Below are positions 54,623 to 63,126 of a stretch of 64,000 nt of DNA, in pieces. The position numbers were made by a program, and so were the translations under genes. Source of the stretch: Reddybacter sp041277045 (GTDB taxonomy: Bacteria > Pseudomonadota > Gammaproteobacteria > Pseudomonadales > Porticoccaceae); the NCBI GenBank assembly GCA_041277045.1, contig JBGFSY010000001.1, forward strand, positions 1,364,001 through 1,428,000, written 5' to 3'. The notes under the pieces are model-generated. The model did not search any database. It saw only the letters and a list, made by a program, of their open reading frames with translations, and was not told where the DNA came from. The stretch's first letter is position 1. Every line of letters starts with the position of its first letter.

Positions 54623-54927
54623 GGGATGCTGAGGCCTCCCCAATAAATGCGATGATTTTAATTGTAGGCCTATTTACCTCCGTACTCGTATGGACCGACA
54701 TCATGTCAATATAACGAATCCTGGGGCTGATTATAAAAACGTTTAAGTAGGTAAATAGTGTTCACCTAGCCTGACATAGAGGCGAGTTTTAATGACTGGA
54801 ATTGGCCTTTCTACAGGCTTTGGCTTGAGTAAAAGAGGCGTTTTTTTAATGCCAATGCATTATTTACGCATTTACGCATTTACGCATTTACGCATTTGCG
54901 TTTCAAGTCGCTAGACATTTTACTGAG
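54623..54927. other. Gap before the porin leader
   Basis: No gene is visible. It holds the TTTACGCA repeat run at 54863-54894. Confidence 0.4.
54863..54894. repeat. Four direct copies of TTTACGCA
   Basis: Exact 8-bp units, followed by a degenerate TTTGCGTT. They lie about 115-145 bp upstream of the porin ATG at 55010. They may be regulator binding sites or a slippage tract. Confidence 0.85.
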
Positions 54928-55059
54928 TTTGTTGTAGTTGTTTAGCGCGGCCATTTTTGTGGGTTAGAATGCACGGCTATATTAAATGATGAAAATAATG
55001 AGGTGGTAAATGATACCGTTGTCTAAGACCGGGTTCGGTCGGATCCCCTCTAAATTTAA
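54928..55059. repeat. Shared leader, copy 2 (porin)
   Basis: Second copy of the leader at 50772-50903. It includes the GAGGTGG ribosome site and the start of the porin gene (LSKTGFGRIPSKF). Confidence 0.8.
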
Positions 55060-56418
55060 AAAGAAAGCTCTTGGGCTCCAGGTGCGCCTGGTGCCATTGG
55101 TGTGCGCCCTCGCCGTGCCATTCAGTGTTCAAGCAGAGGAGGCGACTCGCGAGCAGTTGCTCAAACGCATTGCCCAGCTTGAACAGCAAATGGCGCGCAT
55201 GGACAGGCTTGAGCAACGTCTTAACGAACTCGAAACCACTGCGGTACTCTCCGATCCCGAAACCTATGTCAGCCAGGTCGAGATTTTCGTTGATGACGAT
55301 GGTGTAGAGCATGCCACCAAACAGCCCGGCACCCACTCTGTGGTCACCTATCAGCGTGAGCGCGTTTACCGCCGCCAGACCATCAATGAAAAAATTGAAG
55401 ACGCCCTGTCGGGTGATGCGGCGAGCCGTGTGCAGGTGGGCGTCGATGCGGCCATTACCATGCAGTATGCAACACAGGATAAAGGAAGGACGGTGAAGCC
55501 GATGGTGAGTTCTACCAGCTGGCATCGACCGATCTTTACTTTACCGCCGAGATTGCGAAAGACACCATTTTCTACGCTGACATCGTCGGTCTCAGCGGCA
55601 CCACGCCGGGCAGTGAAATCGGTGGCCTCACCGATATTAACGGTTACACCGCGCGCCTGCGCGAGAACGACAATCAGCTCAACGATCTCAGTCTTCGCGA
55701 AGCCTGGTTGATGACCGAACTGTTTGAGCACCAATTGTCTCTGACCGTGGGTCGTATCGACTTAACCAGTTTCTTTGATAGTAATGCTGTGGCCAATGAT
55801 GAGACCTCGCAGTTTCTCAGTGATGCTCTGGTCAACAACCCGATGCTGGGCCTGTCTGAAAATGGCGCCGGTATGGCGGCTGTTTACGATCCCAAAAATG
55901 GCGTGACCATGAAACTGGGTTATCAGCAGAGCGATAGCACGGCCACCAATTTATCGGACTCGCTGTTTCAAATGGCGGAAGTAGGCTATCAATTCAACCC
56001 TTTCGGTACTGGCATTGGTAACTACCGTGGCTGGTACCGCACCAATAATAGCGACAGTGGCGGTAGCCTGAGTGCCTATGGCTTCAGCCTCGATCAGAAA
56101 GTGTCTGCCGGCATTACCCTTTTTGGTCGCTACGGCGAGGCGGAAACCTCCAGCGGTGAAGACGATGAGTTCCTCAGTGCGGGTGTACAGTTCAGCGATG
56201 GCTTGGGTTTTAACCCCAGTGATATTTGGGGTCTGGGCTATGCCAAAACTGAGCTGGGCAATGATGATGAGGAAACACTGTTTGAGGCCTATTACACCTT
56301 GAGCCTGGCCGAGCGCCTGGCAATGTCCTTTCACCTGACCTATGTTGATGAAGAGCCCGGTGGCGTCGATGACTATAGTTATCTGGTACCCGGCTTCCGT
56401 CTTCAGGCTAGCTACTAA
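55010..56418 (+). pseudogene. OprB-like porin with one frameshift
   Basis: The 5' frame encodes a signal peptide (VRLVPLVCALAVPFSVQA) and a coiled coil (REQLLKRIAQLEQQMARMDR) as in OprB-like and other trimeric porins. It ends well in SRVQVGVDAAITMQYA. Near 55480-55490 the frame shifts and the barrel goes on as DGEFYQLASTDLYFTAEIAK, GRIDLTSFF and finally FRLQASY. One insertion or deletion in the GGAAGG region explains it. The repaired protein would have about 468 residues. A carbohydrate or organic-acid channel is likely. Neighbours: PepSY gene upstream, beta-propeller gene downstream. Confidence 0.8.
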
Positions 56419-56484
56419 GACGCCAGGCTAACGACTCATTTTAGTGCCTTAGATTTAAGGCCTTCAATTCAAGGAATTTATATC

Positions 56485-57687
56485 ATGTTTAGCAATAAAT
56501 CCTTTGTCAGGCAGCTTGCCGCTGTCTTTTTCGGCCTACTGATAACAGTGGGGCTCAATGCCCAGGAAACAAAAAGCGCCCAGGAAATTAAAATTGCCGA
56601 CCCCGCTGCTGTTGTCGTGATCGTCAACCGCGATTCCAACGACATCAGTTTTATGGACATTAATACACATAAAATTATCGGCAGAGTCTTTCTCGGCAAT
56701 AACGTCAACCCTCACATGGCAATGATGTCCAGCGATGGTCGCTGGGTGGTTACCGGTGGTACCCGTGCCAATAAGGCCTATGTTATCGATGTCGCGACCC
56801 TGACCTTGAAGAAGGAAATCCCGGTTGGCTTTGCCCCCGAGCACTTGGCCTTTTCACCCGATGGCCGCTATTACTACCAGGGCAACCCTGACGATGACTC
56901 CGTTTCAGTGATCGACATGGTGTCCTTGACGGTGATCAAAACCATTCCCGGCTTTGCCGAGCCCCTCAATATCACCTTTACGCCCGATGGCTCCAAGGCC
57001 TATGTCGCTAACTACGGTTCGCACTGGGTGGGTGTTGTCGACGTTAGCCGTCACGAACTGCTGAAGAAGATCCATGTCGGTAGTGCACCGGCCATTGCCA
57101 CTTTCGACCCCGAGCGCTATTTGGGCGGTATTAAAGGCGTGTCTAACGTCAGTATTAGCAATGACGGGCGCTACCTCTACGCCGCCGATGGTGATTTGGG
57201 CATCGTCACCGTGATCGATTCACGGGAAGATAAGGTCATTAAAAAGATCCCCGTGGGTGCCGATCCCTGGCGCGCTTTTATGAGCCACGATGGCCGCTAC
57301 GCGGTGACGGCGAACAATGGCGATGAGACGATTTCCATCATCGATACCCAGAGCAATGAGGTGGTTGCCACCCTGGAGTCGGGGCCGGAAATGATGGGTA
57401 TTAACTTTGCTGCCGATAAGGCCTTTGTGATCAGCTCCACCACCGGCTTCCTCTATGTCTACGACATGAAGAGCCTGAAGGCCGCGGGGCGTATCAAAAT
57501 TGGCGATGTGCAGATCGAAACAGCGACCACCGATACCGCCGATGCGAAACTGTATTTGGCCAGTTCAACGGACAATTCCGTGTATGTGATCGACGCCAAA
57601 ACGGAAAAAGTAAAGCGTGTTGCCAATGTCGGGCTCTACCCCTGGGGTACCCATGTACTGGACAGCAAGGACAACTATTGTCACTAA
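56485..57687 (+). CDS. Periplasmic YVTN-type beta-propeller protein
   Basis: A 400-residue protein with a Sec signal (LAAVFFGLLITVGLNAQ) and about seven propeller repeats. They contain phrases such as SPDGRYYYQGNPDDDSVSVI, TPDGSKAYVANYGSHWVGVV and SNDGRYLYAADGDLGIVTVI, typical of YVTN/surface-layer or cytochrome d1-like propellers. No heme CxxCH motif is present. It may be a protein-protein or metal-binding scaffold. It lies 36 bp before the efflux adaptor gene, so it probably shares a transcript with the pump. Confidence 0.88.
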   Translation: MFSNKSFVRQLAAVFFGLLITVGLNAQETKSAQEIKIADPAAVVVIVNRDSNDISFMDINTHKIIGRVFLGNNVNPHMAMMSSDGRWVVTGGTRANKAYVIDVATLTLKKEIPVGFAPEHLAFSPDGRYYYQGNPDDDSVSVIDMVSLTVIKTIPGFAEPLNITFTPDGSKAYVANYGSHWVGVVDVSRHELLKKIHVGSAPAIATFDPERYLGGIKGVSNVSISNDGRYLYAADGDLGIVTVIDSREDKVIKKIPVGADPWRAFMSHDGRYAVTANNGDETISIIDTQSNEVVATLESGPEMMGINFAADKAFVISSTTGFLYVYDMKSLKAAGRIKIGDVQIETATTDTADAKLYLASSTDNSVYVIDAKTEKVKRVANVGLYPWGTHVLDSKDNYCH

Positions 57688-57723
57688 GTCCGAGCCCTCT
57701 GCAAGAGCGCGGCGCTGTTTTTC

Positions 57724-58479
57724 ATGGTGATGTCATTATCCGGCATTAGTCAAACAGCGATAGCGCTGCTCCTGTTGCTGGGCATTAGCCTGGCGCAGGG
57801 GCACGGTGTCCGCGATCGTATTCGGGCTGAGGGTCTTAAGCGCGATACCGCCGTCTCAGCCAGTCAGGCTGTCGAACTGACCTTGACCTTGGTTGAGGTT
57901 GAACAGCAGTTATTGCAAACCTGGATTCGCACCGCCGCGACGATTGACGAGGCGGGACGGGTGTTGACGGCGACTCTTTGTTCCTCCGAACAAAAACTGG
58001 TGAAACTGGGCCAGCGGGTGCGCGCCTTTCCACCGGATTCAAAGTCGTCCATTTATCAGGCGCGAATTTCCGCCCTGCGCGCCGAGGGTGACTGTCTTCA
58101 TGTCGAGGCCAGGTTGGCGGGCAAAGCTTATCAACGCAGTCCGCTGTATGTGATGGAGGTGATTACCCCGCGAGGGCGCTTTCTGGCGATACCCAGTGAG
58201 GCGATTATAGAAGAGGGTGAGCGGCAAATTGTCTATGTCTACATGGATGGAGCAATGGGCGGTAAGGCTGATGCTGCCAGTGCGGAGGCAGCCGATGATC
58301 GGGGCCACTATATGCCACGGCAAATACACCGGGGTTTGCAGGGCGAACTCTATACGCAGGTTCTCCACGGTTTAAATCCGGGGGAGCGAGTCGTTACCCT
58401 GGGCAGCTTTTTTATCGATGCCGACTACAAGCTAAAATCTAGCGAACAAGCGACGGGTAATGCTCACCACCATCATTAG
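57724..58479 (+). CDS. Short CusB-like periplasmic adaptor, His-rich C-terminus
   Basis: A 251-residue protein with a signal peptide (IALLLLLGISLAQGHG) and the C-terminal part of a membrane-fusion protein. Visible are a beta-barrel/proximal segment (LYVMEVITPRGRFLAIPSEA) and the end GERVVTLGSFFIDADYKLKS, much like CusB. CusB itself has about 400 residues. The alpha-helical hairpin that contacts the outer-membrane channel is absent here. The protein ends NAHHHH, which may bind metal. Its last 20 nt overlap the pump gene. A ribosome site at 57724 is weak; ATG 57730 is an alternative. Confidence 0.75.
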   Translation: MVMSLSGISQTAIALLLLLGISLAQGHGVRDRIRAEGLKRDTAVSASQAVELTLTLVEVEQQLLQTWIRTAATIDEAGRVLTATLCSSEQKLVKLGQRVRAFPPDSKSSIYQARISALRAEGDCLHVEARLAGKAYQRSPLYVMEVITPRGRFLAIPSEAIIEEGERQIVYVYMDGAMGGKADAASAEAADDRGHYMPRQIHRGLQGELYTQVLHGLNPGERVVTLGSFFIDADYKLKSSEQATGNAHHHH

Positions 58480-61400
58480 TAGCGTTATCCGCTACAAAAC
58501 TATTGTACTGCTGCTGTTTAGCGCCGCTACTCTATTGAGTTTATACGCCCTGCGCACGGCGCCCCTCGATGCCATCCCCGATATTTCCGACCCGCAGATC
58601 GTGGTGTATGCCAAATGGGCACGCAGCCCCGAGCTGCTTGAGCGTGAGGTCACCGGGCCTATTATTCAGGCCTTAAAAGGCTCGCCGAATATTCAGGCGA
58701 TTCGGGCGACCTCTCATCTGGGTTACTCCTTTATTTACGTCATCCTCAAAAATCCGGATCACCGCGAGCCAGTGCGCCAGCGGGTGCTCGATGAAATTAA
58801 TGCCCTGCGCGCGCAATTGCCCGCCGATGCCAAGATTAGTCTCGGCCCCAATGCCAGCAGCATGGGCTGGATTTATGAATACGCCCTGCGCGACCACAGC
58901 CAAACTCATGATCTGCGCGAACTGCGCTTGTTAAACGAGGCTACGATTGAAGCGGCACTAGAGACAGTGCCCGGCGTGGCCGAGGTGGCGACGGTTGGTG
59001 GACTGGTGAGGCAGGTTGAATTAAAGATCTTTCCGCCCCTGCTGGCAGCGACCGGCATCAGCCTGCGCCAGCTGGTTACGGCACTGGAGAACGTGTTTCA
59101 GCAGGTCGGCGGGCGCACCGTTGAACTGACTAATCGCGACTATCAACTGCGCGCCGGAGTGAACAGTGACGAGCTCGATAAGCTGGAGCTGATTGTGGTT
59201 GGCCGTGACCGCGCTGGTCGTCCGGTGTCGCTAAAAGATATCGGCTACCTGCAGGTCAACTACGACCTGAGGCGCGGTATTGCCGATCTGGACGGCGAGG
59301 GCGAAGTGGTGGGTGCCATCGTGATTATGGAGCAGGCGCAAAATGTCCTCGCTGTCTCCCATGCCCTCAATGCTCGGCTCAAAGAGATTCAGGCCGACCT
59401 GCCCGAAGGTATAGAGGTCGTCACCACCTACAATCGCTCGCAGTTGATCAGCGCATCGCTGGTGAACTTTTCCACCGCGCTGGCCTACGAGTTACTGGTG
59501 GTCATGCTGGTGCTTTTTTGGGCGCTGCGCAATGGTCGTGCCGCCGTTGCCCCGGTGGTGGTGACTGTTCTCGGTTGTTTGTTTACGGTGCTACCGCTGT
59601 CGTTTTTTGGTCAGACGATCAACCTGCTGTCACTGGCGGGCCTGGCCATTGCCATCGGTGAAATGGCCGATGCAACCATCGTCATTGTCGAGAACTGCAC
59701 CACCGAGCTGGCTCGACAAAGAGGCCTCAGCGACAAAGAACTCTCCACCGAGCAAAAGGTCGACACCATTATTCGTGCCACGGCGCGGATGACCCGCCCG
59801 CTGTTATTTTCCCTGATGATTATTCTGGTGTCATTTTTGCCGGTGTTTTTTCTTGGCGAGCGCGAAGGCCGTTTGTTCGACCCCCTGGCCTACGGCAAAA
59901 CTCTGGCTATGGGCTTTTCGACCCTGCTCACGCTTTTCCTGCTACCCGTTATTATCGTCTGGATATTTAAGGGCAAGGCGGCCCCGGTACAGCTTGAGCA
60001 AGAAAATTGGTTTGTGCAGCTCTATCGGCGCTTGCTGCGGGCCGCTATTCGCCAGCGCTATCTCTTCCTCGCCAGCAATGTGGTTTTATTGCTGTTGGCC
60101 GTGGTGCTGGCCAATGGTTTTCAGCGTGACTATATGCCGGAAATGGAAGAGGGCTCCATCCTTTATATGCCGACCACCCTGCCCAGTTTACCGACACGCG
60201 AGGCGGGCTGGATACTGCAGCAAATGGATAAAAAGATTAAAGCCTTCCCCGAAGTGGAGCGGGTTTTTGGCAAGTTGGGGCGAGCCGATACCGCTACCGA
60301 CCCGGCGCCGACCACGATGATAGAAACCACGATTTTGCTCAAGCCCAAAGAGCAGTGGCGCGAAGGCATGACGAAGGCGAAATTAATCGCCGAGCTCGAT
60401 GCCACCCTGCAAATTGTCGGATATGTGAATAGCTGGACCCAGCCCATTGCCGGGCGGGTCATTATGCAAGACACCGGCATTCAAAGCCCCGTGGGTATTA
60501 AAGTGAAGGGCTCGGAAATCCCGGTGATCGAAAATATCTCCCGGCAAATCGAAAGCCTGCTGCGTGACTTCCCCGGCACTGGCGCGGTGATTGCCGAGCG
60601 CATCTCCGAGGGCTATTACGTCGATGTGCAAAATGACCTGCAGGGCCTCGCCGAGCAGGGCGTAAAAGTCGACGAAGCCATGCTCACCGTGCGCTTTGGC
60701 ATTGGCGGTGAAAACGTGGTGAATATCCGCCAGGCTGACAAGACCGTGGTGCCGCTGAGCATGCAGTATTCCCCGGAGTATATTGATACCTTGGATAAGG
60801 TTGGCCGCACCCCGGTAATGACGGTCGATGGTCGCTCGGTGCCGCTGAAAGCCATCGCCGATGTTGCCGTGCGCAAAATGCCGGAAATGATCCGCAACGA
60901 TAACGGTGCTTTGGCGGGCTACATTTATATCAGCCTGCAAGACGTCACCAGCGCCGACTATGTTGGTGGGGCGCGCGATTATCTAGCAGAAAATCTGACT
61001 CTGCCCCCCGGTTATTCGCTAGAGTGGACCGGCACCTATCGCTACGCCGAAGAGGCCCAGGCGCGGCTGGCATGGATAGTCCCCTTAACCCTGGTGATTA
61101 TGTTTGCCCTGCTAATGCTGGCGTTTAAATCCCTGTTTGAAAGCGCGCTTATTTTACTCGCCGCACCCTTCGCGCTCATCGGTGGCGTAGTACTGCAGTG
61201 GGCCCTGGGTTTCACCCTCACCACAGCCGTGGTTATTGGCTACATCGCCGTGCTCGCCGTGGCCATTCAAACCGGCATCTTAATGATCGAATTTATTCGC
61301 GAGGCATTAATCAATAAAAGCGAAACACAATCCTATATGGATGCCGTCGTCGACGGCTCCGTTGCCCGCTTGCGCCCCAAGTTAATGACCGTTGCGACCA

Positions 61401-61573
61401 CCGTGCTTGGGCTGTTGCCGATTATTCTCGCTTCCGGCTCGGGTATGGATATTACCCAGCCCATCGCCGCCCCTAGCATTGGCGGCATGGTTAGCTCGAC
61501 AATTTATGTCTTGTTTTTAATCCCCTGCCTATTTGCGATTGGGGAGGATTATCGTAATAAGCGGCGGGGTTAA
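58460..61573 (+). CDS. CusA/CzcA-family heavy-metal RND efflux pump
   Basis: A 1037-residue HME-type RND pump with 12 membrane segments. DAIPDISDPQIVVYAKWA is the family start and GEMADATIVIVENC carries the TM4 acidic residue. The methionines in PTTMIETT and RVIMQDTGIQSP match M573 and M623 of E. coli CusA, supporting Cu(I) or Ag(I). The position of CusA E939 (AAEFG) is Q here (AIQTG). It would export metal ions using the proton gradient. The adaptor gene overlaps its start. No outer-membrane channel or CusF gene is nearby. Confidence 0.92.
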   Translation: MLTTIISSVIRYKTIVLLLFSAATLLSLYALRTAPLDAIPDISDPQIVVYAKWARSPELLEREVTGPIIQALKGSPNIQAIRATSHLGYSFIYVILKNPDHREPVRQRVLDEINALRAQLPADAKISLGPNASSMGWIYEYALRDHSQTHDLRELRLLNEATIEAALETVPGVAEVATVGGLVRQVELKIFPPLLAATGISLRQLVTALENVFQQVGGRTVELTNRDYQLRAGVNSDELDKLELIVVGRDRAGRPVSLKDIGYLQVNYDLRRGIADLDGEGEVVGAIVIMEQAQNVLAVSHALNARLKEIQADLPEGIEVVTTYNRSQLISASLVNFSTALAYELLVVMLVLFWALRNGRAAVAPVVVTVLGCLFTVLPLSFFGQTINLLSLAGLAIAIGEMADATIVIVENCTTELARQRGLSDKELSTEQKVDTIIRATARMTRPLLFSLMIILVSFLPVFFLGEREGRLFDPLAYGKTLAMGFSTLLTLFLLPVIIVWIFKGKAAPVQLEQENWFVQLYRRLLRAAIRQRYLFLASNVVLLLLAVVLANGFQRDYMPEMEEGSILYMPTTLPSLPTREAGWILQQMDKKIKAFPEVERVFGKLGRADTATDPAPTTMIETTILLKPKEQWREGMTKAKLIAELDATLQIVGYVNSWTQPIAGRVIMQDTGIQSPVGIKVKGSEIPVIENISRQIESLLRDFPGTGAVIAERISEGYYVDVQNDLQGLAEQGVKVDEAMLTVRFGIGGENVVNIRQADKTVVPLSMQYSPEYIDTLDKVGRTPVMTVDGRSVPLKAIADVAVRKMPEMIRNDNGALAGYIYISLQDVTSADYVGGARDYLAENLTLPPGYSLEWTGTYRYAEEAQARLAWIVPLTLVIMFALLMLAFKSLFESALILLAAPFALIGGVVLQWALGFTLTTAVVIGYIAVLAVAIQTGILMIEFIREALINKSETQSYMDAVVDGSVARLRPKLMTVATTVLGLLPIILASGSGMDITQPIAAPSIGGMVSSTIYVLFLIPCLFAIGEDYRNKRRG

Positions 61574-61719
61574 AGCGAGTGGGCCTGAACTGACGATGAC
61601 TTGTGTGCCTTACTTGTCGCATTACAAAGCGTTGGTGCGCGCAAAACACTACTGTTATCGGGCGTATTTACCTCGGCTGATACAGGCTGAATTGTTTTAG
61701 ATTGAAAGGGAATATTAGC

Positions 61720-62181
61720 GTGAACAATAGTCTTTTCTATGCATTATTGATGTTATTGGCTGGCCTTGGCATACCCGTTATGGCGACGTTAAACGGTGCC
61801 TTGGGCACACGACTGCAGAGCCCGGCGTTAGCCGCAACGATACTCTTCTCGGTCGGGCTCATCATTGCCGCCATATACCTAGTGGTCATTGAAGACGTGC
61901 CCGTCGAGCTATATCGGCCAAGTACCCCCTTGTACCTATATTTTGGCGGCTTCTTTGTGATGTTTTATATCTTGAGTATTACCTGGGTCGCACCGCGCTT
62001 TGGGGTATCAAATGCCGTCTCCTTTGTCTTACTGGGACAATTGGTGGCGATGAGTGTTATTGACCACTATGGGCTTATTGGCGTCCTTAAATACCCAATT
62101 AATATGCAAAGACTGGCCGGCTTAGTGTTAATGACAGCGGGCGTGTTTCTGGTGGTCAGCCGTGCGCCTGAGGGCAGTTAA
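61720..62181 (+). CDS. YdcZ/DUF606-family small DMT transporter
   Basis: A 153-residue membrane protein with five hydrophobic segments. LAGLGIPVMATLNGALGTRL is the family start and VSFVLLGQLVAMSVIDHYGL with NMQRLAGLVLMTAGVFLVV is the conserved end. GTG 61720 is chosen because GAAAGGGAA precedes it; TTG 61702 is a less likely start. The substrate is unknown for this group. It follows the efflux pump gene by about 145 bp without obvious link. Confidence 0.88.
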   Translation: MNNSLFYALLMLLAGLGIPVMATLNGALGTRLQSPALAATILFSVGLIIAAIYLVVIEDVPVELYRPSTPLYLYFGGFFVMFYILSITWVAPRFGVSNAVSFVLLGQLVAMSVIDHYGLIGVLKYPINMQRLAGLVLMTAGVFLVVSRAPEGS

Positions 62182-62319
62182 TGAAGGCTGCGAAAGATCA
62201 TAAGGCCATTGTTCTTATGGGCTTGCTTAATACATAAAGATCCGTGCGTCTCAATCAGCAGAAAACGGGTTTTATAAGCAGTTGTTGTCACGTGCTGGGA
62301 AAGTAAGCCAAGTGAAGTA

Positions 62320-62347
62320 GAGTTTTACACCATGTGACGTAAAACTC
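62320..62347. repeat. Hairpin 1
   Basis: GAGTTTTAC and GTAAAACTC are perfect 9-bp arms around a 10-nt loop that contains TGTGAC. It shares GTGACGTAAA with the large palindrome. Confidence 0.85.
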
Positions 62348-62427
62348 GGGAGCGGAATGAGGTGTTTATTATTAAGTTGTTGTAATTAATGATGTATTCG
62401 CCATTCTGCTGTGTTGGTATTACGTGG

Positions 62428-62469
62428 AATACGTCGGGTGACGTAAAGCTTTACGTCACCCGACGTATT
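62428..62469. repeat. 42-bp perfect palindrome
   Basis: Each 21-bp half is the exact reverse complement of the other, centred between 62448 and 62449 within AAAGCTTT, with arms containing ACGTCGGGTGACGT. A TTTTT run follows at 62468-62472, so it could end transcription. As DNA it could form a cruciform or bind a dimeric protein. Confidence 0.95.
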
Positions 62470-62557
62470 TTTCTGAAAGCGAGAAGGTTGATGAGTGAAT
62501 ATGTGGTCTAAAGTCAAAGGCTTAGGTATGGTTGTTGATGGTTTGAATTGGAGAAGT

Positions 62558-62593
62558 GCGTCACCTGACGTACTTTTTTGCGTCGGGTGACGC
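62558..62593. repeat. Hairpin 3
   Basis: GCGTCACCTGACG pairs with GCGTCGGGTGACGC (one G-T wobble) around a loop of TACTTTTTT. It uses the same CGTCGGGTGACG word as the large palindrome, in variant form, and ends 11 bp before the cassette boundary. Confidence 0.85.
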
Positions 62594-62604
62594 AGACTTA
62601 GCTG

Positions 62605-63103
62605 TTAGGGCAATTAGGGTTGGCACTATGAACATTATCGTGTGGTTCAAAAGAAAGTCGGCGATTAGAAAGTATCTAAAAATACTTGGCCCCACCTTGA
62701 AAGAAAAGTATGGAAAGAAAAACTCGTACGAAGCACGTGAAGTTATAGATACAGTCCGGCATTTAAAGCTGACTGAGAAGTTCGTTTTTTATGCGCTCGC
62801 ACTTTACTGTACAAAAGAAGACTATGAAAAAGTTGTAGAATATCCTCAGTCAATGGTTATGGATTACGCTATGGCTAGAACCGCTGGTTTTAACATAGCT
62901 TTAGCCAGCGGAGTTTTTAGTGGTTCTGACTCTGCTAGCACAGATAGTTCGATAGATGGTGGAGGTGATTTCGGTGGAGATACATAGCCTTTTTAAATAT
63001 TCAACCCTAACCAGCGGCAGCAAACTGACCTCCGACCCGTGACATGGTTTGTGCAAAAGGCCGCACAAACCACGCCACAGTCCTCCGGCAGTTGTGCCGG
63101 GCG
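62605..63103 (+). mobile_element. Integron-type gene cassette 2 (499 bp)
   Basis: The left boundary is GTTAGGG (62604-62610), the exact complement of CCCTAAC (63005-63011), the first core site of the attC at its end. This matching is expected for one cassette. It holds the gene 62628-62987. A second short gene follows the attC directly, as in an array, but has no attC of its own. No integrase lies in the window. Confidence 0.8.
62628..62987 (+). CDS. Hypothetical cassette-borne protein
   Basis: A 119-residue protein from ATG 62628, with no strong ribosome site. It has a basic N-terminal helix (FKRKSAIRKYLKILGPTLKE), a helical middle (REVIDTVRHLKLTEKFVFYA) and a Ser/Gly/Asp-rich end (STDSSIDGGGDFGGDT). 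No known domain is recognised. It begins 23 bp after the cassette boundary and ends 17 bp before the attC, the usual compact cassette layout. Base use is more AT-rich than in the pump genes. Confidence 0.75.
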   Translation: MNIIVWFKRKSAIRKYLKILGPTLKEKYGKKNSYEAREVIDTVRHLKLTEKFVFYALALYCTKEDYEKVVEYPQSMVMDYAMARTAGFNIALASGVFSGSDSASTDSSIDGGGDFGGDT

Positions 63104-63109
63104 TTATGT
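63005..63109 (+). repeat. attC recombination site 2
   Basis: Core sites CCCTAAC and GTTATGT bound the site. CGGCAgCAAaCTG (63015-63027) pairs with CAGTTGTGCCG (63089-63099), leaving two extrahelical bases. The top of the structure is a perfect 10-bp stem TGGTTTGTGC/GCACAAACCA (63045-63072). This is the expected architecture of an attC. Confidence 0.85.
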
Positions 63110-63126
63110 TTCAAGGGGGAGTTTCA

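Larger units (their letters stand above)
62182..62604. other. 423-bp non-coding region with three palindromes
   Basis: No gene is visible. The region holds three inverted repeats built from related GTGACGTAAA / CGTCGGGTGACG words, annotated one by one. Confidence 0.7.

Noticed and set aside
54863..54894. CRISPR array or replication iterons
   Set aside because: Units are 8 bp and directly adjacent with no spacers, and no cas or rep gene is near.
62558..62604. A further attC site before cassette 2
   Set aside because: The hairpin has no RYYYAAC-type core at its left end and its arms are continuous palindromes without extrahelical bases.
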